From Treponema sp. (GTDB lineage Bacteria > Spirochaetota > Spirochaetia > Treponematales > Breznakiellaceae): a stretch of DNA of 9,755 nucleotides. Position 1 is the first letter of the stretch. The number at the start of each line of letters is the position of its first letter. Of this stretch, positions 1-6,866 are shown one piece after another. The stretch spans positions 1 through 9,755 of the forward strand of contig JAIRSD010000027.1 of the NCBI GenBank assembly GCA_031255615.1, given 5' to 3'. A program made the position numbers and the translations under genes. The notes below the pieces were generated by a model that saw nothing but the letters and a program-made list of their open reading frames with translations, was not told where the DNA came from and made no database searches.

Positions 1-16
1 AACCGCCGGATAAGCG

Positions 17-73
17 GCGGAGTTTCGCGGGGTAGAACGCCGAAAGGCCAAAGACGGAGCCTTGCGGTTCGGC
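17..73 (+). repeat. Possible relic or tail of the A/B intergenic repeat
   Basis: Positions 17-30 (GCGGAGTTTCGCGG) and 64-73 (GCGGTTCGGC) recur in the same order and orientation at 7020-7033 and 7073-7082 inside repeat copy A. The gap is 33 nt here and 39 nt in copy A. The matching arm of the perfect palindrome seen in copy A is missing here. This may be the eroded end of another copy lying outside the window. The blocks are short and GC-rich, so chance similarity is possible. No promoter for the following dipeptidase gene is recognisable in 1-96. Confidence 0.3.
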
Positions 74-111
74 GTCATACCGGGCATCATGCCAATAGGG
101 GAAGAATCGTT

Positions 112-1545
112 ATGACGGAAAAAGAAGTGTTGGCGCGGCTTGAAACATGGATTCCGGCCCACCGGGACGAACTGGTAAGGGACCTCATCGAACTGGTGAA
201 TATCCGCAGCGTCTGCGAAAAAGACGGAGACGGCAAACCCTTCGGTCCGGGGCCGGCGGCGGCTATTGATAAGGGCCTGGAATACGGGGAAAAGTACGGC
301 TTTACGACCGACAATGATGCATACTACAACCTGAGCTTCCTCCTTCCCGGAACCGATCCCAAAAGGGAGATCGGCCTGGTCAACCATGTGGACGTGGTGC
401 CCGAAGGTTCCGGCTGGACCTATGAACCCTACAACGCAATCGAGAAGGAGGGCCATGTCATAGGCCGGGGTTCCAGCGACAACAAGGGACCGGCCCTCCT
501 GTCCCTCTACGTCCTGCGGGCGCTCCGGGACCTGGGAGTCTCTCTTCGGCATACGGTGCGGGTCATCTGGGGGGGCAACGAAGAAGGCGGCGATATGGCC
601 GACGTGGCCCATTTCGCCGAAACCCATGAGGTCCCGGAACTCTCCCTGGTGCTGGACGCCGCCTTTCCGGTCTGCTACGGGGAAAAGGGCATCATCGAAG
701 GGGAGCTGAGTTTGGCGCTGGATGAGCCCGCCGCCGGTTCGCTGGGCATCGTTGATTTTTCCGGCGGCCTCGCCTCCAACATGGTGCCGGACAGCGCCTT
801 TATCCTGACCGACGGGGGCATCGACAGGGTGAAAAAAGCCCTGGCCGGCGCCGATGTCGCGGTGTCCGAAGAGGGGGGGCATATAAAAATAGCCGCTGCC
901 GGCGCGGCGGGGCACGCGGCCTTCCCGGAGCACAGCGTCAGCGCCATCCAAAAACTCGCCGCCACCCTGGCCGGGTCCGGCCTCTTTAGCGGTTCCGCCC
1001 AAAAATTTCTGGCCTTCATAGCCGCCGCCTTCGCCGATTACCGGGGCGCGGGCCTGGGCATCGCGGAGACCGACGACACCGGCAGTTTCACCACCCATAT
1101 AGGCGGCTATATCCGCCTCCAGGACGGCGTCCTGAAACAGAACATCAACATCCGCTACGCCCTCCGCGGCCGGGGGGAAAGCGTCATCGCCCGGGTCGCC
1201 GAAACGGCGGACAAGGCGGGACTGTCCTTCCGGGTTATCAAACACAGCGGCCCCCGCTACGACGACCCCGAAAGCCCCGTGATCCGCCTCCTCACCGACA
1301 CGGCTAACGAATTGCTCCACCTCGACGCCAAACCCTACGCCATGGGCGGCGGAACCCACGCCAGGAAGCTGAAAAACGCCCTCCCCTACGGTCCCGGTTA
1401 CCCCATGGCCGGCCCGCCTGACGGAGAGAAGCCGAAATTCGGGGGACCCCACGGCAAGGATGAATCGGTGGAAATCAAGCGACTCCTGGCGGCCCTTCCC
1501 GTCTATGTGATCGCCCTGATCCGGCTGGACGGACTGCTGCGATAG
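112..1545 (+). CDS. pepV: M20-family dipeptidase, PepV/Sapep type
   Basis: Probable cytosolic di-zinc aminoacyl-dipeptidase (peptidase family M20) that releases amino acids from imported dipeptides. The 477-aa length is normal for PepV. Visible family signatures are FGPGP near residues 44-48, the metal-binding HVDVVP (His92, Asp94), GRGSSDNKGP with the bridging Asp123, the catalytic Glu pair NEEGG (Glu157/158), LDAAFPV followed by GEKG (Asp182 as metal ligand), GGGTHA near 345-420 in the C-terminal part and the final metal ligand His447 in GGPHGKDE. All expected ligands are present, so it should be active. The start is ATG at 112, with AGGGGA at 97-102 nine bases upstream. There is no signal peptide. 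It stands alone: 245 bases separate it from the feo operon, which has its own promoter. A di- or tripeptidase of the same family is the main alternative for exact substrate. Confidence 0.9.
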   Translation: MTEKEVLARLETWIPAHRDELVRDLIELVNIRSVCEKDGDGKPFGPGPAAAIDKGLEYGEKYGFTTDNDAYYNLSFLLPGTDPKREIGLVNHVDVVPEGSGWTYEPYNAIEKEGHVIGRGSSDNKGPALLSLYVLRALRDLGVSLRHTVRVIWGGNEEGGDMADVAHFAETHEVPELSLVLDAAFPVCYGEKGIIEGELSLALDEPAAGSLGIVDFSGGLASNMVPDSAFILTDGGIDRVKKALAGADVAVSEEGGHIKIAAAGAAGHAAFPEHSVSAIQKLAATLAGSGLFSGSAQKFLAFIAAAFADYRGAGLGIAETDDTGSFTTHIGGYIRLQDGVLKQNINIRYALRGRGESVIARVAETADKAGLSFRVIKHSGPRYDDPESPVIRLLTDTANELLHLDAKPYAMGGGTHARKLKNALPYGPGYPMAGPPDGEKPKFGGPHGKDESVEIKRLLAALPVYVIALIRLDGLLR

Positions 1546-1550
1546 GGCGG

Positions 1551-1589
1551 TTCCGGGTTGACCGGAAAGTCCTTCCCGGCGGCGGAAGG
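1551..1589 (+). terminator. Tandem hairpins after the dipeptidase gene
   Basis: Two small stem-loops lie directly behind the stop codon at 1545: TTCCGG/CCGGAA (1551-1556 with 1562-1567, 5-nt loop) and CCTTCC/GGAAGG (1571-1576 with 1584-1589, 7-nt loop). No U-tract follows, so this is not a textbook intrinsic terminator. It may slow RNA polymerase, stabilise the 3' end or simply reflect GC-rich spacer. The remainder, 1590-1670, shows nothing I can name. Confidence 0.25.
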
Positions 1590-1673
1590 GCCGAACCGGG
1601 GCGGGGACGGACCCATACATACGACATCCGAAATCTGCTAACCCGAGAACCGCCTGTTTTGCCCCCTATACCC

Positions 1674-1700
1674 TTGACGTGCGGTGTTAGATCATACTAT
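1674..1700 (+). promoter_or_regulatory. Putative sigma-70 type promoter of the feo operon
   Basis: TTGACG at 1674-1679 matches the -35 consensus in five of six positions. TACTAT at 1695-1700 is a candidate -10 (four of six), but the 15-bp spacer is short. The region turns abruptly AT-rich compared with its surroundings. The inverted repeat at 1709-1730 lies where transcription would start, which supports a regulated promoter here. TACTATC also occurs at 9709-9715 in front of the last gene. Confidence 0.45.
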
Positions 1701-1708
1701 CTTCGTGA

Positions 1709-1730
1709 TAAGTAAGGTTAAACTTACTTA
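1709..1730 (+). promoter_or_regulatory. Inverted-repeat operator upstream of feoA
   Basis: A perfect inverted repeat, TAAGTAAG and CTTACTTA, is separated by six bases (GTTAAA). It overlaps or immediately follows the expected transcription start of the feo operon, an ideal repressor position. The core AAGGTTAAACTT resembles the general shape of operators for DtxR/MntR/TroR-family metalloregulators more than the GATAAT-type Fur box. Assignment to that family is inference. It is an AT-rich island in a GC-rich region, so selection for the sequence is likely. Confidence 0.55.
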
Positions 1731-1790
1731 AAAACCGGCGGGGCTGGCTCCGGCGGGGGAACTTTTACCGGTTGCCGGGAGGCGGAATCG

Positions 1791-2000
1791 ATGCCCTTAA
1801 CATTAGCAAGGCCGGGGGAAGGCCGGACGGTACGGAAACTGGGGGGTCCCGAGGACCTGAAAAACCGGCTTTTGGCCATGGGTTTTACCGTAGGCGGCGA
1901 GGTCAGGGTCGTATCCCAGTTTGCGGGAAATCTTATCGTCCTGGTCAAGGATTCCCGGCTTGCCATTAGCCGGGAAATGGCGAATAAAATTTTGGTTTAA
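1791..2000 (+). CDS. feoA: FeoA family protein (first copy)
   Basis: A 69-aa cytosolic FeoA protein with the SH3-like beta-barrel fold, thought to bind or modulate FeoB in ferrous-iron uptake. Family landmarks: MPLTLARPGE at the start, a KLGG turn (residues 17-20), LLAMGF followed by VGGEVRVVSQ (about 28-43), then GNLIVLVKDSRLAIS and the MANKILV ending. That ending is typical of the short stand-alone FeoA proteins found next to FeoB in anaerobes. ATG 1791 is chosen because GGGAGG at 1777-1782 lies eight bases upstream. It is the first gene of a four-gene operon and follows the operator at 1709-1730. Its stop codon lies four bases before the next feoA start, so the pair is probably translationally coupled. 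Confidence 0.93.
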   Translation: MPLTLARPGEGRTVRKLGGPEDLKNRLLAMGFTVGGEVRVVSQFAGNLIVLVKDSRLAISREMANKILV

Positions 2001-2004
2001 CGGT

Positions 2005-2229
2005 ATGTTGACCTTAAAGGATATTAAACCAGGTAAGACGGTCAGGGTGATCAAACTGCATGGCGAGGGTCCGGTGAAACAGCGAATAATGGCCATGGGG
2101 ATTACCCGGAACGCGGAAATCCTGGTCCGCAAGGCGGCGCCCCTGGGAGATCCGGTGGAAGTGCGTGTGCGGGGTTACGAACTTTCCCTGCGGAAGGCGG
2201 ATATTGACATCATCGAAGTAGCGGAATAA
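2005..2229 (+). CDS. feoA: FeoA family protein (second copy)
   Basis: A second, diverged 74-aa FeoA-domain protein starting MLTLKDIKPG and continuing through MAMGITRNAEILVRKAAPLG to GYELSLRKADIDIIEV. This is the classical FeoA layout with a conserved MG-(I/L)-x-x-(N/G) turn and the closing 'LRxxDAxxI' strand. It differs clearly from the first FeoA, so the pair is not a recent duplication. I place the start at ATG 2005 rather than the upstream in-frame ATG 1921, because 1921 lies deep inside the first feoA and would add about 28 residues foreign to the family. No strong ribosome binding site precedes 2005, consistent with coupling to the upstream stop codon at 1998-2000. It probably acts at the inner face of the membrane with FeoB. 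Confidence 0.93.
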   Translation: MLTLKDIKPGKTVRVIKLHGEGPVKQRIMAMGITRNAEILVRKAAPLGDPVEVRVRGYELSLRKADIDIIEVAE

Positions 2230-2259
2230 CCCTGGGCCGATTCCATTGAGAGGTATGGT

Positions 2260-4335
2260 GTGGGCATGCGAATTGCTTTGGCGGGGAATCCCAACAGCGG
2301 AAAAACTACCCTTTTTAACGCATTGACGGGGTCTAACCAGTTTGTGGGGAATTGGCCGGGGGTAACGGTAGAGAAGAAGGAAGGGCGTCTTAAGAATCAC
2401 CGGGACGTGGCGGTTGTTGACCTGCCGGGGATCTATTCCCTTTCCCCCTATTCCCTGGAAGAAGTCATCTCCCGAAACTACCTGGTAGAACAGAAACCGG
2501 AATTGATCCTCAATATCGTTGACGGCTCCAATTTAGAGCGGAATCTGTTTCTTACCACCCAGCTGCTGGAGATGGGAATTCCCGTCCTCGTGGCGGTCAA
2601 TATGATGGACGTGGTGGCAAAGTCCGGGGATTCCCTTGATCTGGCGGAACTGGAACGGGCCCTGGGCTGCCCCGTGACGGCTATTTCCGCCCTCAAGGGG
2701 ACGGGGATCGGCGGGATGGTGGAACGGGCCCTGGCCCTGGCTGCGGAGGGAATCCCCCCGCAGCCGGTGGTAACCCTCCCTTCCAGGCTTCCCGGCATCG
2801 GGGAGGAGGAAGATCCGGAGGTTCTGGACTCCGAGGCCCGCTACGAATTCATTGGCAGGGCGACGGCCTGCCTCAAGCGAAAAAGAATCCGGGGAGAGCT
2901 TTCGTTAAGCGACCGGATTGACCGGGTGGTAACCAACCGTTTCCTGGCCCTGCCTGTTTTTGCCGCCGTTATTTTTATTATTTATTTTGTTTCCGTCAGC
3001 ACCGTGGGAACCTGGGTGACTGACTGGACCAACGACGGCCTCTTTGGGGAGGGCTGGCACCTCACGGGGGCCGGGGCCTATGCGGAGGCGGTAGAGGCCT
3101 TTGAAGCGGGAATATCGGCGGAGGAACCCGCGCCGGAAGATTCCGGCATCTGGATCCCCGGCGTCCCGGTCCTGGCGGCGGGCGCCCTGGAGGCCCTGGG
3201 CACCGCGGATTGGCTTAACGGCCTTATCCTGGACGGTATTATCGGGGGAGTAGGGGCGGTCCTGGGCTTTGTCCCCCAGATGCTGGTCCTGTTCCTTTTC
3301 CTGGCGGCCCTGGAATCCTGCGGCTACATGGCTCGAATCGCCTTCATCCTGGACCGGCTTTTCCGGCGTTTCGGCCTTTCGGGAAAGAGTTTTATCCCCA
3401 TGCTTATCGGTACCGGCTGCGGCATCCCCGGAGTCATGGCTTCCCGAACCATCGAAAACGAGCATGACCGCCGGCTTACCGTCATGGTTACTACCTTTAT
3501 GCCCTGCGGGGCCAAACTTCCCATTATCGCCCTTATCGCCGGGGCCGTCATGGGCGGTGCCTGGTGGGTGGCCCCCAGCGCCTACTTTATCGGCATTGGG
3601 GCGGTGATCGTGTCGGGAATCATATTGAAAAAGACCGGACCCTTCCTGGGGGAAGTTTCCCCCTTCGTAATGGAGCTGCCGGCCTACCATGCGCCGGGGA
3701 TCGTAAACGTGCTCCGCAGCATGTGGGAACGGGCATGGTCCTTTATCAGGAAGGCGGGATCGGTGATTCTCCTTTCCGCCGTGCTGATATGGTTCCTGTC
3801 CAATTTCGGCTTTACCGGCCGGGGCTTCGGCATGGTGGAGGATCTCAACGACGGCCTTTTGGCCCTTGTCGGATCCGCTGTCGCCGTCGTCTTCGCGCCC
3901 CTGGGCTTTGGCTCCTGGGACGCCGCGGTGGCTACCATCACGGGACTGGTGGCCAAGGAAAACGTGGTAAGCACCATGGGGGTGCTCTACGGATTCGCGG
4001 AGCTGGGGGAGGATGGGCAGGAGATGTGGGGGGCCTTTGCCGCTCGTTTCAGCCCCCTCTCCGCCTATACCTTCCTCATGTTCAACCTTTACTGCCCCCC
4101 CTGTTTCGCCGCCATAGGCGCCATACGGCGGGAAATGAACAACCCCAGGTGGACCTTCTTCGCCATTGCCTACCAGTTGGCCTTCGGCTATACCCTGGCC
4201 CTGATGGTTTACCAGTTCGGCGGCCTTTTCTCCGGCGGCGGCTTTCAGGCCGGCACCGCCGCGGCCGCCGGGATTCTCGGCCTCTATATATGGCTCCTGG
4301 TCCGCAAACCGGGAAAGGCCCCTGCCGCCGCCTAG
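2260..4335 (+). CDS. feoB: FeoB ferrous iron transport GTPase/permease
   Basis: A 691-aa inner-membrane Fe(II) transporter with an N-terminal G protein. GTPase motifs: G1 GNPNSGKT (9-16), G2 region NWPGVTVE (31-38), G3 DLPG (54-57), G4 NMMD (114-117) and G5 SALKG (143-147). A helical linker follows (about 185-225), then two Gate/nucleoside-recognition halves. Conserved membrane cysteines are visible in ESCGYMARIAF (Cys354), GTGCGIPG (Cys387), MPCGAKLP (Cys416) and LYCPPC (Cys612, Cys615). The extracytoplasmic stretch around 245-300 is long and Glu/Ala-rich. The start is GTG 2260 because GAGAGG at 2248-2253 is six bases upstream; ATG 2266 is a possible alternative with a 12-base spacing. It follows the two feoA genes by 30 bases and precedes the small Cys-rich gene. 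Confidence 0.97.
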   Translation: MGMRIALAGNPNSGKTTLFNALTGSNQFVGNWPGVTVEKKEGRLKNHRDVAVVDLPGIYSLSPYSLEEVISRNYLVEQKPELILNIVDGSNLERNLFLTTQLLEMGIPVLVAVNMMDVVAKSGDSLDLAELERALGCPVTAISALKGTGIGGMVERALALAAEGIPPQPVVTLPSRLPGIGEEEDPEVLDSEARYEFIGRATACLKRKRIRGELSLSDRIDRVVTNRFLALPVFAAVIFIIYFVSVSTVGTWVTDWTNDGLFGEGWHLTGAGAYAEAVEAFEAGISAEEPAPEDSGIWIPGVPVLAAGALEALGTADWLNGLILDGIIGGVGAVLGFVPQMLVLFLFLAALESCGYMARIAFILDRLFRRFGLSGKSFIPMLIGTGCGIPGVMASRTIENEHDRRLTVMVTTFMPCGAKLPIIALIAGAVMGGAWWVAPSAYFIGIGAVIVSGIILKKTGPFLGEVSPFVMELPAYHAPGIVNVLRSMWERAWSFIRKAGSVILLSAVLIWFLSNFGFTGRGFGMVEDLNDGLLALVGSAVAVVFAPLGFGSWDAAVATITGLVAKENVVSTMGVLYGFAELGEDGQEMWGAFAARFSPLSAYTFLMFNLYCPPCFAAIGAIRREMNNPRWTFFAIAYQLAFGYTLALMVYQFGGLFSGGGFQAGTAAAAGILGLYIWLLVRKPGKAPAAA

Positions 4336-4341
4336 GGGCAC

Positions 4342-4564
4342 GGGAGCTTCCTATGGATTATTTGATAAACAACCTTTCTACGGTGGTGGTGGGGGCCCTG
4401 GTATTCGGCCTCCTCGGGCTGGTCCTGTTCCGGCTTGTCCGCCGCATCCGCCGGGGGCAGAGCGCCTGCGGCTGCGAAAACTGCGGCGGCTGCCGCCGGG
4501 CCGGGGGAAACAAACCGGTCCAGGCGAATCGGGGGGCCCCGGCCTCAGAGTAAAGGAAGCTCCC
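4342..4564. repeat. 11-bp inverted repeat bracketing the small Cys-rich gene
   Basis: GGGAGCTTCCT at 4342-4352 and its exact reverse complement at 4554-4564 flank the 66-codon gene. The left arm contains that gene's ribosome binding site (GGAG at 4343-4346). The right arm begins directly after its TAA stop. If paired in the mRNA, the arms would mask the site. A chance 11-bp match is possible, so the functional reading is speculative. Confidence 0.4.
4353..4553 (+). CDS. FeoB-associated Cys-rich membrane protein
   Basis: A 66-aa protein with an N-terminal membrane segment (about residues 8-28, rich in V, L, G and F), an Arg-rich positively charged patch (RRIRR, 30-34) and a cysteine cluster CGCENCGGC (Cys39, 41, 44, 47). 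This is the layout of the small 'FeoB-associated Cys-rich membrane protein' family that often closes feo operons in anaerobes. The topology implied by the charges puts the cysteines in the cytoplasm, where they could bind iron leaving FeoB or an Fe-S cluster; that role is inference. ATG 4353 is chosen because GGAG lies about six bases upstream and it starts 17 bases after the feoB stop. A longer reading frame extends upstream through feoB in another frame but is a shadow. The C-terminal tail (48-66) looks disordered. Confidence 0.85.
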   Translation: MDYLINNLSTVVVGALVFGLLGLVLFRLVRRIRRGQSACGCENCGGCRRAGGNKPVQANRGAPASE

Positions 4565-4580
4565 CCAATCCCTATGCCCG

Positions 4581-5843
4581 CTACGCCGCCGCCCGCCGGG
4601 GCAGCCCGGTCTGTTTGATGGTGGCCGCGTAGATGCTGTTAATGATCCCCAGGACGGCGGAGAGGCTGAAAAGGGCCTCGATGCCCACGGTGTCCCAAAT
4701 ATAGCCCCCCAGGAGGGCGATCAGAATCGAAATGACGTGGTTCACCGAGACGCCGGTGCTGAGGGTGGCGGTCACTTCTTCCTGGCTGGAGGCGATGGAT
4801 TGGACATAGACATTGCTGGCCATACTGCCCATGGAAATAATAGAATCCAGCACATAGTTAATGCAGACCACCCAAAAGGCGATGTTATGGGGAAAGATCC
4901 GGTGGGCGAAACCGTAAAGGACGCAGACGATTACCAGGAGCAGGGTATCGACGACCATGATGAATTTATAGCCCAGCCTGTCGATAAGCCGCCCCACGAA
5001 GGGGCTTAATATGGTGCCGAAGACGGCGCAAATTCCCAACAGGAAGGAAATGATGGAAGTGGGGGCCCCGTAGTAGCGGATCAGCACGAAGGGGGCAAAG
5101 GTAATAAAAATCTGCTTCCGGGCGCCGTAAAAAACTTCCAGCATATAGTATTTGGTAAATTTCCGGGCGAAGTAAAAACGCCGCCGCTTTACCTTGGATT
5201 CCGGTTCCTCTATGGCAAGGACGGTGAGGAAGGCCGCCAGCATAAGGGCGAGGGAAACCCCGAAGACGATCCGGAAGGGAACGATGTCGGTGCGGGTAAA
5301 CCCCATCCGGGTAATGACGGCGAAGAAGGCGGTAACCACCACAAAACCGGCGATGTTTCCAATATGCCCCAGGGCCCCGGTGACTCCCAGTATCGCGCCC
5401 TCCTTTCCCTCCGCCGCGAAATTCAGGGAAATGGTGGTCCGCACCGGCATAATCACATGCTCCCCGATGCTAAAGACCACCATAAACAGGACCACCAGGA
5501 ACAAAGCCCTGCCGGGAGGATCCCAGTCAGGCATGGCGGTGGCGAGAAGCCCGGCAAGGCCGGCCACCGTGAATCCTATACCGATCTTGAAGACCCTCAT
5601 TTCGGTGAATCGGTACATGCCGGCCAGAATGAGGACCACCAAAAGCCCCGGAGTCTCCCGGAAAAATTCGATAATACCGCGCTGGAAGGCGCTGATCTTG
5701 ATAATGTCGGCCAGGTAGTTATCCTGGATGCCCCGGTAAAACCCAAAGCTGATGCCGAACAGGGCGAGGACGCTTAAAAACCGGGCCGGTTTAACCCCTT
5801 GCCGGAAAACGCCTTTTGTAAACGAAATACGAAGGTTGCTCAT
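4581..5843 (-). CDS. MFS transporter (substrate unknown)
   Basis: A 420-aa integral membrane protein with roughly twelve hydrophobic segments and the standard MFS division: six helices to about residue 210, a charged cytoplasmic loop (211-245, with KVKRRRFYF), then six more. The second half carries a motif-A-like GRLIDRLGYK (284-293). Substrate cannot be read from sequence. The ORF is open far upstream through the opposing hydrolase gene, but the family-like N terminus begins at MSNLRISF, so ATG 5841-5843 is used. No Shine-Dalgarno sequence precedes it, while an extended -10 box ends only ten bases before the ATG, suggesting a leaderless or near-leaderless mRNA. Its stop is 27 bases from the convergent feo operon, with no clear terminator between them. 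It is divergent from the hydrolase gene, so a shared substrate or product is possible but unproven. Confidence 0.85.
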   Translation of the reverse strand: MSNLRISFTKGVFRQGVKPARFLSVLALFGISFGFYRGIQDNYLADIIKISAFQRGIIEFFRETPGLLVVLILAGMYRFTEMRVFKIGIGFTVAGLAGLLATAMPDWDPPGRALFLVVLFMVVFSIGEHVIMPVRTTISLNFAAEGKEGAILGVTGALGHIGNIAGFVVVTAFFAVITRMGFTRTDIVPFRIVFGVSLALMLAAFLTVLAIEEPESKVKRRRFYFARKFTKYYMLEVFYGARKQIFITFAPFVLIRYYGAPTSIISFLLGICAVFGTILSPFVGRLIDRLGYKFIMVVDTLLLVIVCVLYGFAHRIFPHNIAFWVVCINYVLDSIISMGSMASNVYVQSIASSQEEVTATLSTGVSVNHVISILIALLGGYIWDTVGIEALFSLSAVLGIINSIYAATIKQTGLPRRAAA

Positions 5844-5846
5844 TAT

Positions 5847-5877
5847 TTGCGGGAGTATACCAGTTATCAGATATAAG
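5847..5877 (+). promoter_or_regulatory. Possible promoter of the MBL-fold hydrolase gene
   Basis: TTGCGG at 5847-5852 and TATAAG at 5872-5877 (19-bp spacer; ATATAA gives 18) could form a forward promoter overlapping the divergent MFS promoter. The 87-bp gap between the two genes is the only place a promoter can lie. Both hexamers are weak matches, so this is tentative. Confidence 0.3.
5854..5862 (-). promoter_or_regulatory. Extended -10 promoter of the MFS gene
   Basis: Read on the minus strand, TGGTATACT is an extended -10 element (TGn plus TATACT, five of six to consensus). No good -35 is present, as is common for extended -10 promoters. Transcription would begin about three to five bases before the ATG at 5843, leaving no room for a ribosome binding site. 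Confidence 0.45.
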
Positions 5878-5930
5878 GAGAATAGGGTATCCTGATTGCG
5901 GGCGCGACATACCGGCGGCCCTGGGAGGTA

Positions 5931-6770
5931 ATGGTGAAATCGACAGTTCTGTACGGGGTTCTTTGCGGAACCATGGCGGTAAACGGTTTCGCGGCGGAGC
6001 CGCAAATCTTTCACTGGAAAACCGGGGATCTTCAGGTCTCCATGCTGGTAGAAACCAGGGGCCAGGGAAGGCCGGGAATTCTTATCGGCGCGGACGAGGC
6101 CCTGCTCCGGCGGTATTTTCCCGACGGGACCTACCCTTCGGAAACGAATACCTTCCTGATTCGGGGGGGCGGCAAGACCGTACTCGTTGATACCGGCTTC
6201 GGGGCCGCCCTTTTCGACGCCCTTAGGGAACTCAAGGTAAGCCCCGAGGAGGTGGACGCGGTGCTTATCACCCACCTGCACGGGGATCATATCGGCGGAC
6301 TGGCGAAGGACGGCAAGGCCCTGTTCCCCCGAGCCCGGATCTACCTGGCCCGGCAGGAACGGGCCGCGGCCCAGCCCAACGCCCGGCAGGCCCTGGCCCC
6401 CTACGGAAACCGGGTGGAAACCTTCGACCCCTCCCCCCTGGGTTCCGAGGCCCCGGAACTCCTTCCCGGCATCAAGGCTGCGGCCGCCTTCGGCCATACT
6501 CCGGGGCATACGGTCTTTCTCGTGGAAAACGGCGGCGAGGCCCTCATCATTTGGGGGGATCTGATGCATGTCCAGGGGATTCAGTTCCCCCTGCCGGACA
6601 TCACCGTAACCTATGACTCGGACCCGGCGGCGGCCGCCGCGGTTCGGAAGGACATCCTCAATTACGCCGCGGAAAAACGGATCCCCATTGGGGGCATGCA
6701 CCTCCAGTACCCGGCTGTGGGGAGGGTGGAAAAGGCGGGGGAGGGCTTTCGCTTCATCCCCGCCCCCTAA
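5931..6770 (+). CDS. Exported metallo-beta-lactamase-fold hydrolase
   Basis: A 279-aa member of the MBL-fold metallohydrolase superfamily. The dinuclear metal site is clear: HLHGDH at 115-120 (His115, His117, Asp119, His120), the next His in GHTPGHT (His193), the bridging Asp in WGDLMH (Asp210) and the last His in GGMHLQYP (His257). The N terminus (Lys3, hydrophobic stretch 5-20, small residues NGFAA) looks like a Sec signal peptide, so the enzyme should act in the periplasm. AHL lactonases and many unassigned hydrolases share this layout, so the substrate is unknown. GGGAGG at 5923-5928 is only two bases from ATG 5931; GTG 5934, in frame and five bases away, could be the real start and would change the protein by one residue. 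The 3' end is partly duplicated downstream (7115-7151). Confidence 0.85.
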   Translation: MVKSTVLYGVLCGTMAVNGFAAEPQIFHWKTGDLQVSMLVETRGQGRPGILIGADEALLRRYFPDGTYPSETNTFLIRGGGKTVLVDTGFGAALFDALRELKVSPEEVDAVLITHLHGDHIGGLAKDGKALFPRARIYLARQERAAAQPNARQALAPYGNRVETFDPSPLGSEAPELLPGIKAAAAFGHTPGHTVFLVENGGEALIIWGDLMHVQGIQFPLPDITVTYDSDPAAAAAVRKDILNYAAEKRIPIGGMHLQYPAVGRVEKAGEGFRFIPAP

Positions 6771-6804
6771 CGCGCGGGAAAAGGCCGCGTTCCCCGCGGC
6801 GGCC
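6757..6804 (+). repeat. Left direct repeat overlapping the MBL stop codon
   Basis: TCCCCGCCCCCTAA at 6757-6770, which includes the TAA stop of the hydrolase, recurs exactly at 7115-7128. Shortly after, CGGGAAAAGGCCGCG (6775-6789) recurs with one mismatch at 7137-7151, and CCGCGG follows in both. The two imperfect direct repeats (about 48-55 bp) bracket most of repeat copy A. The sequence also folds (GGCCGC 6783-6788 with GCGGCC 6799-6804) but has no U-tract. Confidence 0.5.
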
Positions 6805-6866
6805 CTCTGGATTCCGCTTGCGGATCAGCAATTCCCATTTAGCACATGCCGCAGATCGAGTGTGGG

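Noticed and set aside
2905..4341. Long open frame on the minus strand opposite feoB (478 codons)
   Set aside because: Antisense shadow of feoB; its Gly/His/Asp-rich composition is not protein-like, and the plus-strand gene is certain.
5844..6701. Upstream extension of the MFS reading frame (to 706 codons)
   Set aside because: The extra 286 codons are antisense to the clearly real MBL hydrolase and look like low-complexity shadow sequence; the transporter starts at 5843.
6741..6752. 12-base match of the MBL coding end to copy B (GAGGGCTTTCGC)
   Set aside because: A 12-mer match is expected by chance in a GC-rich window this size, and here it encodes a normal family C terminus.
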